Notes under the pieces: model-generated
The model's database searches: none
Told to the model about the DNA's origin: nothing
The model's input: the letters and a program-made list of their open reading frames with translations, nothing else
Translations under genes and position numbers: made by a program
Source: Sabethes cyaneus
Lineage: Eukaryota; Arthropoda; Insecta; Diptera; Culicidae
NCBI RefSeq assembly: GCF_943734655.1
Contig: NC_071354.1
Coordinates: 80,289,822 to 80,353,821 of the forward strand
Direction of reading: 5' to 3'
DNA length: 64,000 nt
In this document: positions 35,501 through 46,149 of the stretch, piece after piece
Numbering within the stretch: position 1 is the stretch's first letter
How the letters are laid out: every line of letters begins with the position of its first letter

Positions 35501-38500
35501 CCTCTAAGTATCACAATTTTTGAGATATTAGACGCCTTTCATGACGGGCCCCCAAAAATCGGAATTTTCACTATAGCTTCAAAACTATGTGATTTAGGGA
35601 AAAATAAAGTTCTGCAAACATTTGCATCTATTAAAATCACACACTTTTGCAGAAGAAAGTGAACACGTATCTTCTATACATCGTTGGAGTTACCTATTAT
35701 AAATATTAGGATGCTTGGAAAAAATAGATTGCAACATGTAAGTTAGCACATTACCTGCCCCTCCAGAACGTGGTTTATCAACCAGAAGTCCCAATTCGAG
35801 TGTGAACTTCCGTTGAATGTTCTTTTTTCTCTCATTTACCAACTGTTTTCCGTTTAATTCTGTTACATAACAAAAATCTTTTACAATATTCCCGTATTCG
35901 AGATTCTGCTAAGACGCTCAAAGTAATGACTTTTAATTACCTGGCATTAGTTTGATTTTCTTACTAGTCTCTTGCGATGCAAGTAGAGCAAAGCTCTACT
36001 CTGGGTATAACTGTCTTTAAGACAATACCCTTCTTTAACGACAGATTTCGCAGCCGGTTATTAGAGTACAGGACAATTACAGGGCAAGTGTAATGATCTT
36101 ATTAAACTCTAGCAGTACCGCACAGCCGACATTAGTACATACGATGACTGGCTTGCTACATTAGCATCGTACCTTGCTGATAACAGGGCGATGGGACATA
36201 GTAAACATTATGATATATGGCTCCGAAAGACTGAATAACACTTTTTGGAAATGCAAATTAAATGATAAAGATACTGAAAGAGACAGATGACTTAGCATGT
36301 TTTAAGATCAGTTTTGAATATACTTTCAGTTTAATTATATCTCGGTTGCCAGTTTTTCCAACTTTTTATTGTATAGCAGTACGAAATATGGCCAATTTTT
36401 ACCTAAATGGTTCATTAACTCGCTCTGTATAGAAGATACGTGTTCACGTTCTTCTGCAAAAGTGTGTGATTTTAATAGATGCAAATATTTGCAGAACTTT
36501 ATTTTACTCTAAATCAAATAGTTTTGAAGCTACAGTGAAAACCCCGATTTTTGGGGGTCCGTCATGAAAGACACCTAATATCTCAAAAACTGTGATACTT
36601 AGAGGAATAATGTGTTCAGCAAAAAGCTTCATAATAAGATTATCTAAAACTTTCTAGAACATACCATAGCGCTATATCATCAATTTAGAAAGTTAAATTT
36701 TGCAGCGCCACCTGTGTTTGAGTTCCGAACTAAACTAACCACCAGTCGTTGCGTCTATTGATATACAGAAATTCTTCCAAAGACGCCATATTGAAAAAAC
36801 ACTATGAAAATAGTTTAAAGTTTACGATTCCAGAGCAATCAAACCACTGTGCGCTGTCGGAAAAATGCAACGAGCGAGGCATGAAAGCAAACGATGCTGA
36901 ATTAGCACACGAAACAATACTCAGTACGTAAGCAACGGTCGTATGAAATTAACCTGGATATTCGAAAAAAAATTTGTAAAGCCAATAATTACGAAAATTA
37001 AGATCAAAAATACACCTTTTTTTAAATTTAGTATAATGCCAATGGTACTACATAACGAATCATAATTCGTTAATTTATATCGAAAAATATTATGCACATG
37101 CGAGATTTACGGTGGCTCGAGAACCTCCAGAATTTGATTTTATTGTACCAACTGAATAAAGATCAGGCGCTATGAAACAAGTCAATATAGTCCTTAACCC
37201 TCTAACGGGCAACATCGTAAAAATCATACGATCAAGCTAATGACTATTTTATCATGAAAGTACACTCGAAAGATCCTTAAGTTCTGATTTTCATGCAAAT
37301 ATTAGATAAATATTTATCTGGAGCAGCGCCAGGTAAGAAAAAGTACAATTTCTCTTTTTCGTTTTTCATGTCTACTGCTATGCCTAGATATTTTTTCAAT
37401 TCAGATAAGGTACCCCGGGGCAAGTGGGAATACGGGGTAAGTGGGAACGCAGCTCATAACTCTCCTCAACCTCATTTTCTCCAACCGAACCTTTCTAGAA
37501 ATGAAAGATACAACTCAAACGCATGTATTAAAATTATAGATTATTTATAACAGGCATTCCAAACATCAAAATTGGACTTTCAATTTGAGCGTTATTTTCC
37601 ATTTGCGTTGTAAGTTTGACGCATCTTTTTATAAATGATATTTTGGCCACAGGCTTTACGTAAAAGTACATGTTTTTCTGACAGTAGGTAAACATAATGA
37701 GTGTATTAACAAAATACACCCGAAAACTAGTTGTTTAATTTGACAAACGGCATTAAAAAAATGGGTCGAAATAAGGTCGGCACTTCAAAGCACCCGGGGC
37801 AAGTGGGACCTATTAAAAATAAAGTGTTTCAGCACAAAACTTCCTGTCCTAATACATTTTTTAGATGAACTATCGAACATTTTCAGTTCAATTACATAAT
37901 ATTTATACCAGTAAAGCTTTAAAATAAAACCGAAAAAGACTAAACCAAGAGGCCCCAAAAAAGAAGCCCACATGCACATTGTGAGGGAACAAACAGTTTG
38001 GTCACATTTTGGTTACACCTAAACGATGTTAACTGAATTTGGAAAGTCAAATTTGATATAATTAACCAAATCTGCAACTGGAATTGAAACAATAAAGTGT
38101 TGTGGTAATTAAAACGTAACTATCTCTTATGAGTAGCTCTACCAAATTGGGCATGGTAGAACAAACAGATCATAATCGTATTTTCGAGCTATTAAACAAT
38201 GATTAATCCTAAATTACGTCTCGCAAGAATTGGATACAACGACATATTCAACTACATTTCATTACAATAATGCTTTACAGCGTAATTGCCTACGATCTGT
38301 GTTTTATATAAATTATAAAGTCGCCCGTTGTGATCTGATTTTGTTACGCTATTTTTGAATGAATCCTTCGTACAAATATTGTTTTTGATTGCTTCTTGCA
38401 ATGCTTTAACGTTTCTGTATATTAACTTACACAATTTACTATTATTTTATGCTTTTTAATCAAATTTGAATATAGCCCCATTTACCGGGGCAAGTGGGAC

Positions 38501-41500
38501 CTATCGCCATAATTTTGAAAATTCTCCTCCAGATTCATTTCATGTAAATTGATAAGCCTTTTTCGTAATTAATCCTTCGAAGTGATACCACTAAAGAGTT
38601 TCTGTGCTAAAAGAATTTTGGAATAATCATAGGTATAGAAAACACAGTGGAATAAACCCAAACTATGCATTTTTAGGTCCCACTTGCCCCGGTGTACCTT
38701 ATATTACAAAATTGAAATTGAGGTCAACCATTTTATTCTAGATGCTTTTTTTTCTTCAAAAGTATAAAAGGGAATAGGGTAGTTGATTCAATAGTTGTGG
38801 TAGTACCAATAGTTGCGCTACTATTCATTATTAATGCATATTTTCGTCACCGTAGCATTTTAGATAAAACAATTACATTCATTATATAAAACAGGCTTTT
38901 AGAAGTATTGGTAGATAGACTACATCATTTAAAATTAAAGCATTATTTGCTAAAATGCCAATTTTCCAAAATCTAACGCCCAGTTGGAGCGCACAACTAT
39001 AGGCTCTCATTTATAGTTTTGCTACGATGTTTTTTCACTTAGCAACCTAGCAATGTATATGAAATAACACAATTAAACGAACACCAAATTTAATTAAGAA
39101 AACATTAGCGCAACTGTTGGTACAATATAGAGTAAGGAGGGGTAAAAGTGCGAAGCGGGTAAAAGTGCGATTCAATGATTTATCAGTGCGGATTCCGAGT
39201 AAATTGACTACATTGGCATGGATGGGTGAGTACTTTGACAGCTTAAATCTATCATAAACATTTGTTGTTTACGAATCATAGTTGCTGAGTTATAGGTAAA
39301 AGTTATTTTAGAACGGTTTTGATGTAATATTTCGTTGTACGGCAAATACGATATCAACAGGAGGATATTACTTAATGACAAATTGTAGCAGTGTTTTACA
39401 TCACTCAGATATCTCTCTTGAAATTGCGGTGAGAAGAATTTACAAAATAGATTTTGCTTTTCTATAATTTAATCAAACCCCGCCAAGCGCCTAGCGGGGC
39501 AAAAGTTCGATTTATTGACGGGGTAAAAGTTCGATTCATGGATCGAGAATCTAACTCATTTTACTGACGGGACGACGACACTATGCAAGTCCTTACGACT
39601 TGCAAGCTACTGCGCGCAACACTGTTCGTCCGTCAGCGTTATAGTCGCGATTCTCAACGGGGTTGTTCGGGGAAAGGTTTCGTTTCTATCACGGAGCGAA
39701 AAAATTCGTTTGTTTCAAATGAACTTTTTATAACAACCTAAAAATATTTTTGTTTCAAAACGAAATTCTATTTGAATCAAGAAAATAACAGTTTTGAATT
39801 AAAAGTAAAGTAGTCAAATTGAGTTTTCGATGTAAATATTTTCATTTCAATCATACATATCAGTTTTAAACGAAATGAAATTTCGGTTTGTGCGTAAAAC
39901 AACCATAAATGTGGTTGAAACTACATTTTTACCTTTGTTATAGAGTAAGGATGCGATTTAATGATTTATCGGTGCAGATTCCGAGTAAATTGACTAGATT
40001 GGCATTAATGGGTGACTACTTTGACTGCTTGAATCTAACGTAAACTTTGGTTGCTTACGAAACATAGTTGCTGAGTTATGTGCAAATGTTATCAGGCGGT
40101 TATGATGTAATTTGTTGTTATACGGGTAATACGATATCAACAGAAGGATATTACTTGTTGAAAATTTGTAGCAGTGTTTTACATCACTCGCATATCTGTT
40201 TTGAAAATACGGTGAAAAGAGTTTACAAAATATATTTCGCTTTTCCATAATTTAATCAAACTCCGTCAAGCGCCTAGCGGAGTAAAGGTGTGATTCACGG
40301 ACGGGGAAAAATTGTGATTCACGGACGAGGCAAAAATGTATAGCTAATTATATACAGCTTTTGGCACTATATTACAGATACTAGAAATGGAAGATCTGCA
40401 GAAAACTGTGCTCTACAGATGTTGGTCGAAGGAAAACAATGTTTTTCCGCTGATGAAACAAAAAACAAACGTTTGGGAAAGTTTCGATCTGTTGGAGGCT
40501 GCAATACACCAGCGCAAAATAGGAAAGGTGTAAATTGAGAATATTCCTTACCGAAACATACCGCAGATTGACGATAATATGGTTTTGTTAGCTACTGCTG
40601 TGCTAATTTCATGGATTCGAGCTTCGCACTTTTGCCCCGCTAGTGGGGTAAAAGTGCGAATCGGCACTTGATCAGAAGAATGAAGAATTTATTTTCAATA
40701 ACACTATTATTCCAGATGATTTATAGTTGAATGTAAAGACATTGAGTAGCTGCATCACTATAAAATATATTTTGTTGTTGTTCTTCTTTATATCTCGCGA
40801 AATTTGATGACAACTTCAAACATCGCACTTATGCCCCGCCCTACTCTAATTGAATCGGAAAATTCATTTTTTCTTTATAAAGCTTCTCGTACAACGAAAG
40901 CAATTGTCTTGCCTTGTGACAAATACCTTGTATTTGATAAATTTCTATCCCACAAGCATTAATTGAAGTATATACCTCAATAAACAAGCAAAATGAAGTT
41001 ATATTGTGCTTAATAGCGCAACTAATGGATCATCTACCCTATTTGCGCATTAATTCATTTCGGAATTTTGGTTTTTGACAGATGATAACTTTTAAATACA
41101 TAGTTAGAATGTTGTGATGTTAATAAAAAAAAGGTCAGAAAGTCTGTGAACACATTTTGCATATTCTCAATTCAAAACTAATTTCATATGCGGCTCTGGA
41201 GCTTCAAACGCGAAGGCCGTCTCCAGACGGCCTTACCCGTTAGAGAGTTAAGTTGATAAGCATTACCTCCTATCAACACTAATATGCAAAGATATAGCGC
41301 CCTACACGATTAAATTCTAAATTCGGCACTAATTCGATAGTCAAATTGTTGCCGAAAAAGTAAGTAAGTGTGACTCACATTTGGTCCTCTGCAAATATTT
41401 GCTCAGGACTGCCTTGTGGTTTTACTTTTGCCACTTCGAGTATATACTAATGTATGTGACGATGACTGAATGAGATTTTTTCTATTTTTTCGAACTTGTT

Positions 41501-42079
41501 GGGTCACCATAACTGTCAATTGTGTCTGATGTTTGGTTATTTTTTAAAGTAAACACATTCAAATTACTAAAATTCCATTTTTGTAAATTGATGAGAAGAA
41601 ATTGTAATTGAACGATGAAATTGCAGCGTTACGAATTATCATGCCAACGATGTTTCTCATATGTTTGAAGAGAAACTCTAATTTTCTCGATAGGTCTTCG
41701 TAATTTTGATACATTATTTCGTTTTATTTTACATATTTTAAAACATCGGGTTTCTGCTGAATACTTTGGAAAAACTCAAAAAAAAACTCCCAAACCGGAA
41801 CTAAAGCCCAGCTGTGAACCGTTATGTCGAAGAGCACGAAAACAACATTGAAGCAAAACTGACAGAACAACAACTTCGCCGCACCTTGACCTTCGTTCTG
41901 TGGCGCAACTCATGCAATCCACAAGAACGTAACGATCCATTCGAAATTCTCTAGATTGTCGGTTCTTAATAATCACTCTGCTTCCTTAACAACTTACCAA
42001 GATGTGACACATCTGCAGATACCGCAACAAAAAGCAGCAACGAAATGCCGGCCAAACCAACGATCGATTTACCGTGCAT
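29599..42079 (-). CDS. Invertebrate-type (i-type) lysozyme / destabilase, four exons
   Basis: Exons on the - strand: 41998-42079, 30385-30564, 30050-30123 and 29599-29745; phases match at all three GT-AG junctions and give 160 residues plus TAG. Residues 1-22 are a clear secretion signal (hydrophobic GLAGISLLLFVAV). The mature protein is the destabilase domain: CLRCICDASSGCDPSVRC, CGMFRITWAYWADAGKP, NCANDPFCAARTVQGYM and DCNGDGIIDCLDHAAIHK, with 12 cysteines and about the family's length. The family cleaves peptidoglycan or isopeptide bonds outside the cell. In clam i-type lysozyme the catalytic Glu falls in a CxxES segment; here that position is Ser, as in other insect members, so muramidase activity is doubtful. 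Intron 1 is 11.4 kb and filled with transposons; the link to exon 1 rests on phase, splice sites and the signal peptide. Confidence 0.9.
30628..30812. mobile_element. MITE with CACACTTA termini, 185 bp
   Basis: Starts CACACTTAAAAAACTCGGCA and ends, inverted, CACACTTCAAAAAATCACCG; a longer inner pair holds AGATTTGGACAGCTGAGC and its inverse. The left flank is TA; the right flank is TG, perhaps a mutated TA. The ends resemble those of the 26287-28070 element. It lies only 64 bp upstream of the exon 2 acceptor of the lysozyme gene. Confidence 0.75.
31014..31123. mobile_element. Palindromic MITE, about 110 bp
   Basis: Arms GACGACCACTATTTCAATAG and, inverted, GACGACCAACATTTCAATAG. The centre carries GTAAACAAACCGAGCGACGG, also found nearly unchanged in the palindrome at 55310-55450, so the two are related. 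Confidence 0.7.
31908..32705. mobile_element. P-like TIR element, copy 1 (798 bp), 7-bp target duplication
   Basis: TIRs are CACAGAGAACAGACATTCAT and, inverted, CACAGAGAACAGACATTTAT. ATAAGTG flanks both sides (31901-31907 and 32706-32712). The subterminal regions match copy 2 at 52951-53874 (CCGCCATTTTGAAAGTAAGT on the left; GAGATGTCGCTAGTGTC on the right). The middle contains a decayed version of the segment that is open in copy 2 (GTAAGGTTTTCTGGAATGCG onwards). A 7-bp duplication and an AGAGAAC-like terminus are reminiscent of the P superfamily (1360/ProtoP branch); that assignment is inference. Confidence 0.8.
32706..33538. other. Lysozyme intron 1 sequence, no further feature seen
   Basis: Only short open frames; no repeat end or RNA gene recognised. 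Confidence 0.35.
33539..33976. mobile_element. Pogo-like MITE of a second type, 438 bp
   Basis: Left end CAGCGCTCGTTCGCTAATTG, right end inverted CAGTACTCGTGCGCTAATTG, TA at 33537-33538 and 33977-33978. TTGCACG motifs recur near both ends in both orientations (for example 33898-33950). Terminal CAG with a TA target suggests pogo/Tigger relatives. The flanks on both sides also share AGCGGATAATA, so the insertion site may lie in a short duplicated sequence. Confidence 0.75.
34308..35302. mobile_element. Insertion within the left arm of the long-TIR element
   Basis: Comparison with the uninterrupted right arm places this insert between CATAGTG and TTTTTTCAATATGG. Inner ends TGACGTAGGACTACGT (34311-34326) and ACGTAGTCCTGCGTCA (35248-35263) are inverted copies. 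About 40 bp beyond the right one (TATATATGCGGTCGTG...) is also absent from the right arm, so the true end is uncertain. The interior includes a four-unit tandem repeat. Confidence 0.6.
34560..34910 (+). repeat. Four-unit tandem repeat, period about 95 bp
   Basis: TTAAACCTAGNCCAWTTTGA-type phrases recur near 34587, 34684, 34787 and 34880, each followed by GATRTCTGTG and GCCAGAAAAAGTGAC-like text, and preceded by AACAGATTTCTT. Units are imperfect. It lies inside the 34308-35302 insert. Confidence 0.75.
35990..36180 (-). mobile_element. tRNA-derived SINE, second copy
   Basis: On the - strand it has the tRNA-like head with the AAGGTACGATGCTAATGTAG phrase, followed by the GTACTGC, AATAAGATC, GTCCTGTACTCTAATAACCG and CGAAATCTGTCGTTAAAGAA phrases. 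It matches the + strand SINE at 61378-61585 throughout. It lies between the arms of the long-TIR element. Confidence 0.7.
37408..38699. mobile_element. TA-flanked element with reiterated GGGGCAAGTGGGA motif, 1292 bp
   Basis: TIRs AGGTACCCCGGGGCAAGTGG and, inverted, AGGTACACCGGGGCAAGTGG; TA at 37406-37407 and 38700-38701. The core CCGGGGCAAGTGGGACCTAT recurs internally near 37794 and 38487, plus a second GGGGTAAGTGGGA at the left end. No transposase frame. Confidence 0.88.
38777..41039. mobile_element. TA-flanked element with ATAGTTGCGCTA motif, 2263 bp, carrying a nested element
   Basis: Left end GGGTAGTTGATTCAATAGTT, right end inverted GGGTAGATGATCCATTAGTT, both followed inward by GCGCTA; TA at 38775-38776 and 41040-41041. 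AATAGTTGCGCTA-like text recurs inside (for example GCGCACAACTATAGG near 38988 and GCGCAACTGTTGGTAC near 39110). A second TA element, 39130-40846, interrupts it; without it the element is about 0.55 kb. Confidence 0.82.
39130..40846. mobile_element. TA-flanked element with reiterated GGGGTAAAAGTGCGA motif, internally duplicated, 1717 bp
   Basis: Ends GAGTAAGGAGGGGTAAAAGT and, inverted, GAGTAGGGCGGGGCATAAGT; TA at 39128-39129 and 40847-40848. GGGGYAAAAGTKCGA-type motifs occur at least seven times (39133, 39149, 39498, 39520, near 40300, 40635 and 40645 among them). The segment 39150-39520 is directly duplicated as about 39947-40290, beginning GCGATTYAATGATTTATCRG in both. Nested in 38777-41039. 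Confidence 0.85.
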
Positions 42080-43454
42080 TTTAATACTTCACACTTCACT
42101 GCTTAAGTATATATTTTTGTTATTATTGTAGCTATTGATGATTAATACTCGACGCGGTAAGTCCAGTATGCGACCGTTCAATTTGATGTGATCTTCGCGA
42201 CTGAATCACGATCGTCACGGGAGGGAAGTTTACTAATAAGGTTCTTTCAAGAAACATGCAGCATTTTCGTTGTCGTCGTTTCGGTTGAAGCCGCGATCGC
42301 ACGATCCGCGCATCGTACACAGTTAGTACGAATGACGTCATCTCGTTTTTGCTAGTACCACACTACCCTGCGATTCTCAACCGCTTTCTCATACATAGTA
42401 GGTATTGGACCTGGAACTTGAAATTCCTGTTCCCCCACCTAACTATGAATCTGCTTTCTAGTGACTGAGCAATATTGATGAAGAACCGCCGATTTTTCTC
42501 CGAAGGCTTTCGCATGCAAAGCTATCTATAGATCCATTGATTCCTTACGCCAGATTCTGCGGCTACCGTGCTCTGTAAATAGCATTACGCATGGAAATTG
42601 CTTAAATGCTTGAATCGATCATTCAAACATCTATCCTGTGTAAAACTATTTATGAAACACACATTCGCAGTTTTCCCAATAAAATAGGTATAAATATTTA
42701 TACATTAATGTTTTGCTATAGTCTTGTTTTATATCCCAAATCATCATTATCATAAAATAAAAATGACCGACAAACGACCGTGCATGCATGCATGCATTTT
42801 GTATGTCGAACAAGCTTTGATTCTTAAAAATTCTAAAAAAAAATAACGCGAAACGGGTTATACAAACTAAACTTGAAAAAAAAATCTAGCGGTAAACTGA
42901 TTCATAATTAATTCGTCGGTTGCGTGGCAAGTGAAATTTACAATACAGCTAGTAAACAAAATGGTGCCGATAATAACTGTCCTAAATTTACTAAATCAAG
43001 CCTTCCATTTGGTATTATGTGGACGTATAAGTTAACTTAAATTTAATCGAATGTTCAGCCGAAGGGACGGTTTAAGTCAGTGGACTTAAACCGCCCGCTC
43101 GGCTTAACTTAACATTAACACGACTTAACATTAGACGAGGAACCTGACTGGAATACGCAACGAACATTTTTTAAGAGTAGCTTATTCGACTAGGTATTGT
43201 ATGGTTAAACCAACGGAACAAGCGCTTGATAAGCTGATATACAACAAAAATGTTCCTTGGGTAACCTTCGTAGGCTTGTACAATGAAATGAAAAAATGTG
43301 CTTATATAAACAATGGCGATGTAGCTTGTTTACTACAACATTTTCAGTGACCAGATCTTTTTTGAAAGATAACTACAGTTCACACTAATATAACGCAAAA
43401 ATAATACGTTGGCCACAATACCATCTTCAAATACTTACCTGCAGTTTTTGCGTA
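42080..43454. other. Upstream flank of the lysozyme gene; no further gene seen
   Basis: Contains the promoter-side flank of the lysozyme gene; no confident TATA box can be tied to a start. A GCATGCATGCATGC short repeat is at 42781-42796. A hairpin is listed separately. Confidence 0.35.
43058..43103. repeat. Short perfect-looking hairpin
   Basis: GCCGAAGGGACGGTTTAAGT pairs with the inverse GACTTAAACCGCCCGCTCGGC across a four-base loop; two mismatches. AACTTAA phrases outside the stem extend the symmetry loosely. Confidence 0.6.
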
Positions 43455-45850
43455 TGGCTATATCAGTATTGGTACCACCATCGTGTCTTGTCTGGCAACC
43501 AAGGTATTGAAAGGCGCCCACCTGCTCAATCTGTTATCACTCTACTGTGAAATTGGCGGGATTGTCAGTGTTCACTATACCATTGATTTAGTTTTTGCCA
43601 CGATCGACAGTAGCCTGGGGTGACATTGCGCATCTCGTTTCGAGTGATTTTCGTTCGTTTCGACCACGTTAAACAAATGGGCGTCTCGAACGAAAATCAC
43701 TCGAAACGAGATGCGCAATGTCACCCCTGCTTCTTGGGAGCTCTCAGAGAGGTCATCTAACTTGCTTTGCATGTCGTTTCGGCGTTGCACGAGCAAGACA
43801 ATGTCGTCGGCTAAGTCGAGGTAATTTGGCTACTCCATCGTTCCAAGGCAATTTTCGATTTGGTCTACTGTCAATCGCTCTAACCCATATCTCATCCATA
43901 ACGATGAGAAACAGTAGCGATGATGAAACCCAGCCCTGTCTCATACCAGCAGTAACCCTTATAGCGTCGGACACGACGCCGTTGTGCAAAACCTTGCGCG
44001 AGAATGCCTCGTTCTCGCCTAAGCGCGCCCCAGATGTTTTCATGATTGAGTCAGTCAAACTCTTTTTCAAAGTCAACGAACACCAGCAGAATAGAGTCCT
44101 GGAATTCGTTGTTCTGCTCCAATATAATGCGGAGCATTGTGATATGGGCTTACACATGATCAGCCAGCACGGAATCCAACTTGTTGCTGCTACTCTCCGG
44201 GCTCCGTCGACCTTCTCCTGGTTCCGGTTGAGGATACAGTAATGCATAGAATAATACAGAGCAACGTGATGCCACGCCAGTTACCGCATTCAGCTAGGTC
44301 TTCTTTTTTGGTACTTTGACCAATATGCCCTGTGTGGCATATAAATATGTTTGGGTGACATGAGCTGAATTGTTTATATGTTGCTATGTAACAACACGAA
44401 TATATTGTAGCCAAAATAACTATGTTTGTTGATTTCACACGTGGTATGCAAGACATGAAAAGAATCGTTCTCTTTTATCATTGGACTTCCAACGAGGTCA
44501 GTCGTACTTGATAGTAAAAAAGAACACACATGCCCTGCATCCAGTCCGCCGGAAAAGTAGCGGTTTACCATATATTGCTGAAAAACTAATGCTGACAAAG
44601 TCTCGGTTAAAATGCAGTTAATCCCTGGTGCTCTGTTCGATTTCATACTATTGATATGACCAGCTTCGTCCTTTAGCAACATATTTGTATTCATCCTGGC
44701 ACCACTACGTGATGAAAAATATCGTATATCAACATTGGCAGCGGCAATTTCTGCTTAATCGGCCAGGCATTTAGTAGAGGCTCTTTTGTCCCGCCTACGC
44801 CTACTCGTTTAGCAGCCCTCTCCAGTTCAGGCTATCGTTGACGGGCAGTTGTCTTAGCCAATCTGGTTCGCACTCGCTCAATGCCAGCTTTCGCCTCTAT
44901 CCGCTCTCCGCTCGTCGATCTTCCTCCAAGTTTCATCCGAAATCCACTTCTTCCACCAGCTGCGCGCTTTACCGAGGGTTTCGTTACTTGGTGTGAAGAA
45001 AGCGTTCTTGATGCCAGTCTATTGCTCTTTGACGCTCTTCGACGGTTTCACAAAATGGCAACTTCGAGGCTCAGGATGCTTGTTCGACGAAGGCTTTTTT
45101 CACCTCGGGATTCTCCTATCGGCGGACGTCGTAACGACACCCAACTTTCTCCTCCCGTCATTGGACACGTGCCATGTGCAAACGTATCTCAGCGATAACA
45201 AGGTGATGATCGGATGCAATATCCCCGCTGCGTTTATTGCGTACATCAAGAAGACTCCTTCGCCATAATCGGCTGATGCAGATATGGTCGGGGGAAACCC
45301 ACGTGACTTTTTGTGCTGGTCTATGATGAAAGAGCGATCCACCAATGATCATGTTGTTTGCAAAATTCTGTAAACAGCTTCCTGTTTTCGCTCATCTCTC
45401 CTAAGCCATGACGTCCCATGACACGTTCAAGGTCCGCGTAGTTTGAGCCCTTCGGGATTTTTTCAACAACCCTGTTCAGCTGGTTGTAAAAACATTCTTT
45501 ATCGCAGGTCGGCAGCATCTGTTTCTGTAAGGTATCTGTAAGGTTTCTAACCCGTTTTCTTAATCTGGCAACGATTATTCCTTCGTTTATCGGTTCCCAC
45601 TTCATCAGGGCCGCATGTACCCCTAAGGGCTAAGTGAGAATCCAACTCTTCTTTCTCGAGCAGCATCTGAGCATCAGCCATAATAAAGCAAGACTTGCCC
45701 GGATGATCGCCTTTATTCTGCATTTCGAGCGGATCTTTATTTCGTTGGACTTGTTTCGAACGAGTTGTTTTGCCCATTTGATTTCAGCTTCGTTTGAGCT
45801 CAGCCCCAGCTTTCAAGCTTCAGACGGCCAGCCTGCCTGCTGGGCAAGGG
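43455..45850 (-). pseudogene. Decayed LINE with endonuclease and reverse-transcriptase remnants
   Basis: Reading the - strand from 45.8 kb down, frames carry an APE-type endonuclease end (GLGEMSENRKLFTEFCKQHD, then SDHHLVIAEIRL), then reverse-transcriptase pieces (GMRQGWVSSSLLFLIVMDEI and, after a foreign insert, QRRNDMQSKLDDL), ending near 43455 in the region that corresponds to QYLGSQTTPDGG of the LINE at 24522. The two LINEs are clearly related. This copy lacks its 3' end, has many frameshifts, and is interrupted by a palindromic MITE at 43617-43727. Confidence 0.85.
43617..43727. mobile_element. Near-perfect palindromic MITE, 111 bp
   Basis: The left arm starts GGGGTGACATTGCGCATCTC and the right arm is its exact inverse over about 41 bp, with a loop of about 29 bp. 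The LINE reading frame is interrupted here and resumes on the other side. CTG on both sides of GGGTGAC...GTCACCC gives a possible 3-bp target duplication, which would fit PIF/Harbinger or CACTA-like transposition (inference). Confidence 0.85.
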
Positions 45851-46149
45851 CCAGTATATTACATGTTTGATACGTGCCCATGTTTTGATGGTAAAGGTCG
45901 TTCCCAATAATTCGTTTCCGTTTCCGTTTGCAGCACGAGGTGGGGCAGCTACTGTGTTACCTGACTCACTGCGAATATGCGTTGTGTTCGCGGGATCGTG
46001 TTGGTTCGAAAGGTTTCGAAAAATATCGCCCTTGTATCGAAAATATCGTTAATTTTGATCACTAAAAATAACGTGCTTAAACGTTATATTTCATGTGCCA
46101 GTAGTACGCAATAATTGTGTTGTACAACTGAATTGTCAGCCTCGCCTCT

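Larger units (their letters stand above)
34256..36847. mobile_element. Long-TIR element (arms over 400 bp), with nested insertions
   Basis: The outer ends are GTGGTTTGATTACTCGGAAT and, inverted, GTGGTTTGATTGCTCTGGAA. The arms continue as near-identical inverted repeats: 34256-34307 plus about 35303-35690 on the left pair with about 36410-36847 on the right, including GGCGTCTTYGGAAGAATTTC, CACCTGTGTTTGAGTTC (on the right arm) and a CTTTCTAGAACATACC segment. A 1-kb insertion (34308-35302) interrupts the left arm and a SINE sits between the arms. No target duplication could be recognised and no transposase is visible. Confidence 0.8.
37198..41247. mobile_element. TTAA-flanked (piggyBac-like) element containing further nested elements
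   Basis: Terminal CCCTCTAACGGGCAA and, inverted, CTCTCTAACGGGTAA agree at 13 of 15 bases and are directly flanked by TTAA (37194-37197 and 41248-41251). TTAA duplication with CC-starting ends is the piggyBac pattern. Removing the TA elements at 37408-38699 and 38777-41039 leaves about 0.5 kb with no transposase, so this is a non-autonomous copy that served as a landing site. The pairing of two ends 4 kb apart is supported by TIR plus TTAA, not by an empty site. Confidence 0.65.

Noticed and set aside
43718..44242. 174-codon + strand open frame
   Set aside because: Antisense shadow of the decayed LINE reverse-transcriptase on the - strand, which carries the recognisable motifs.
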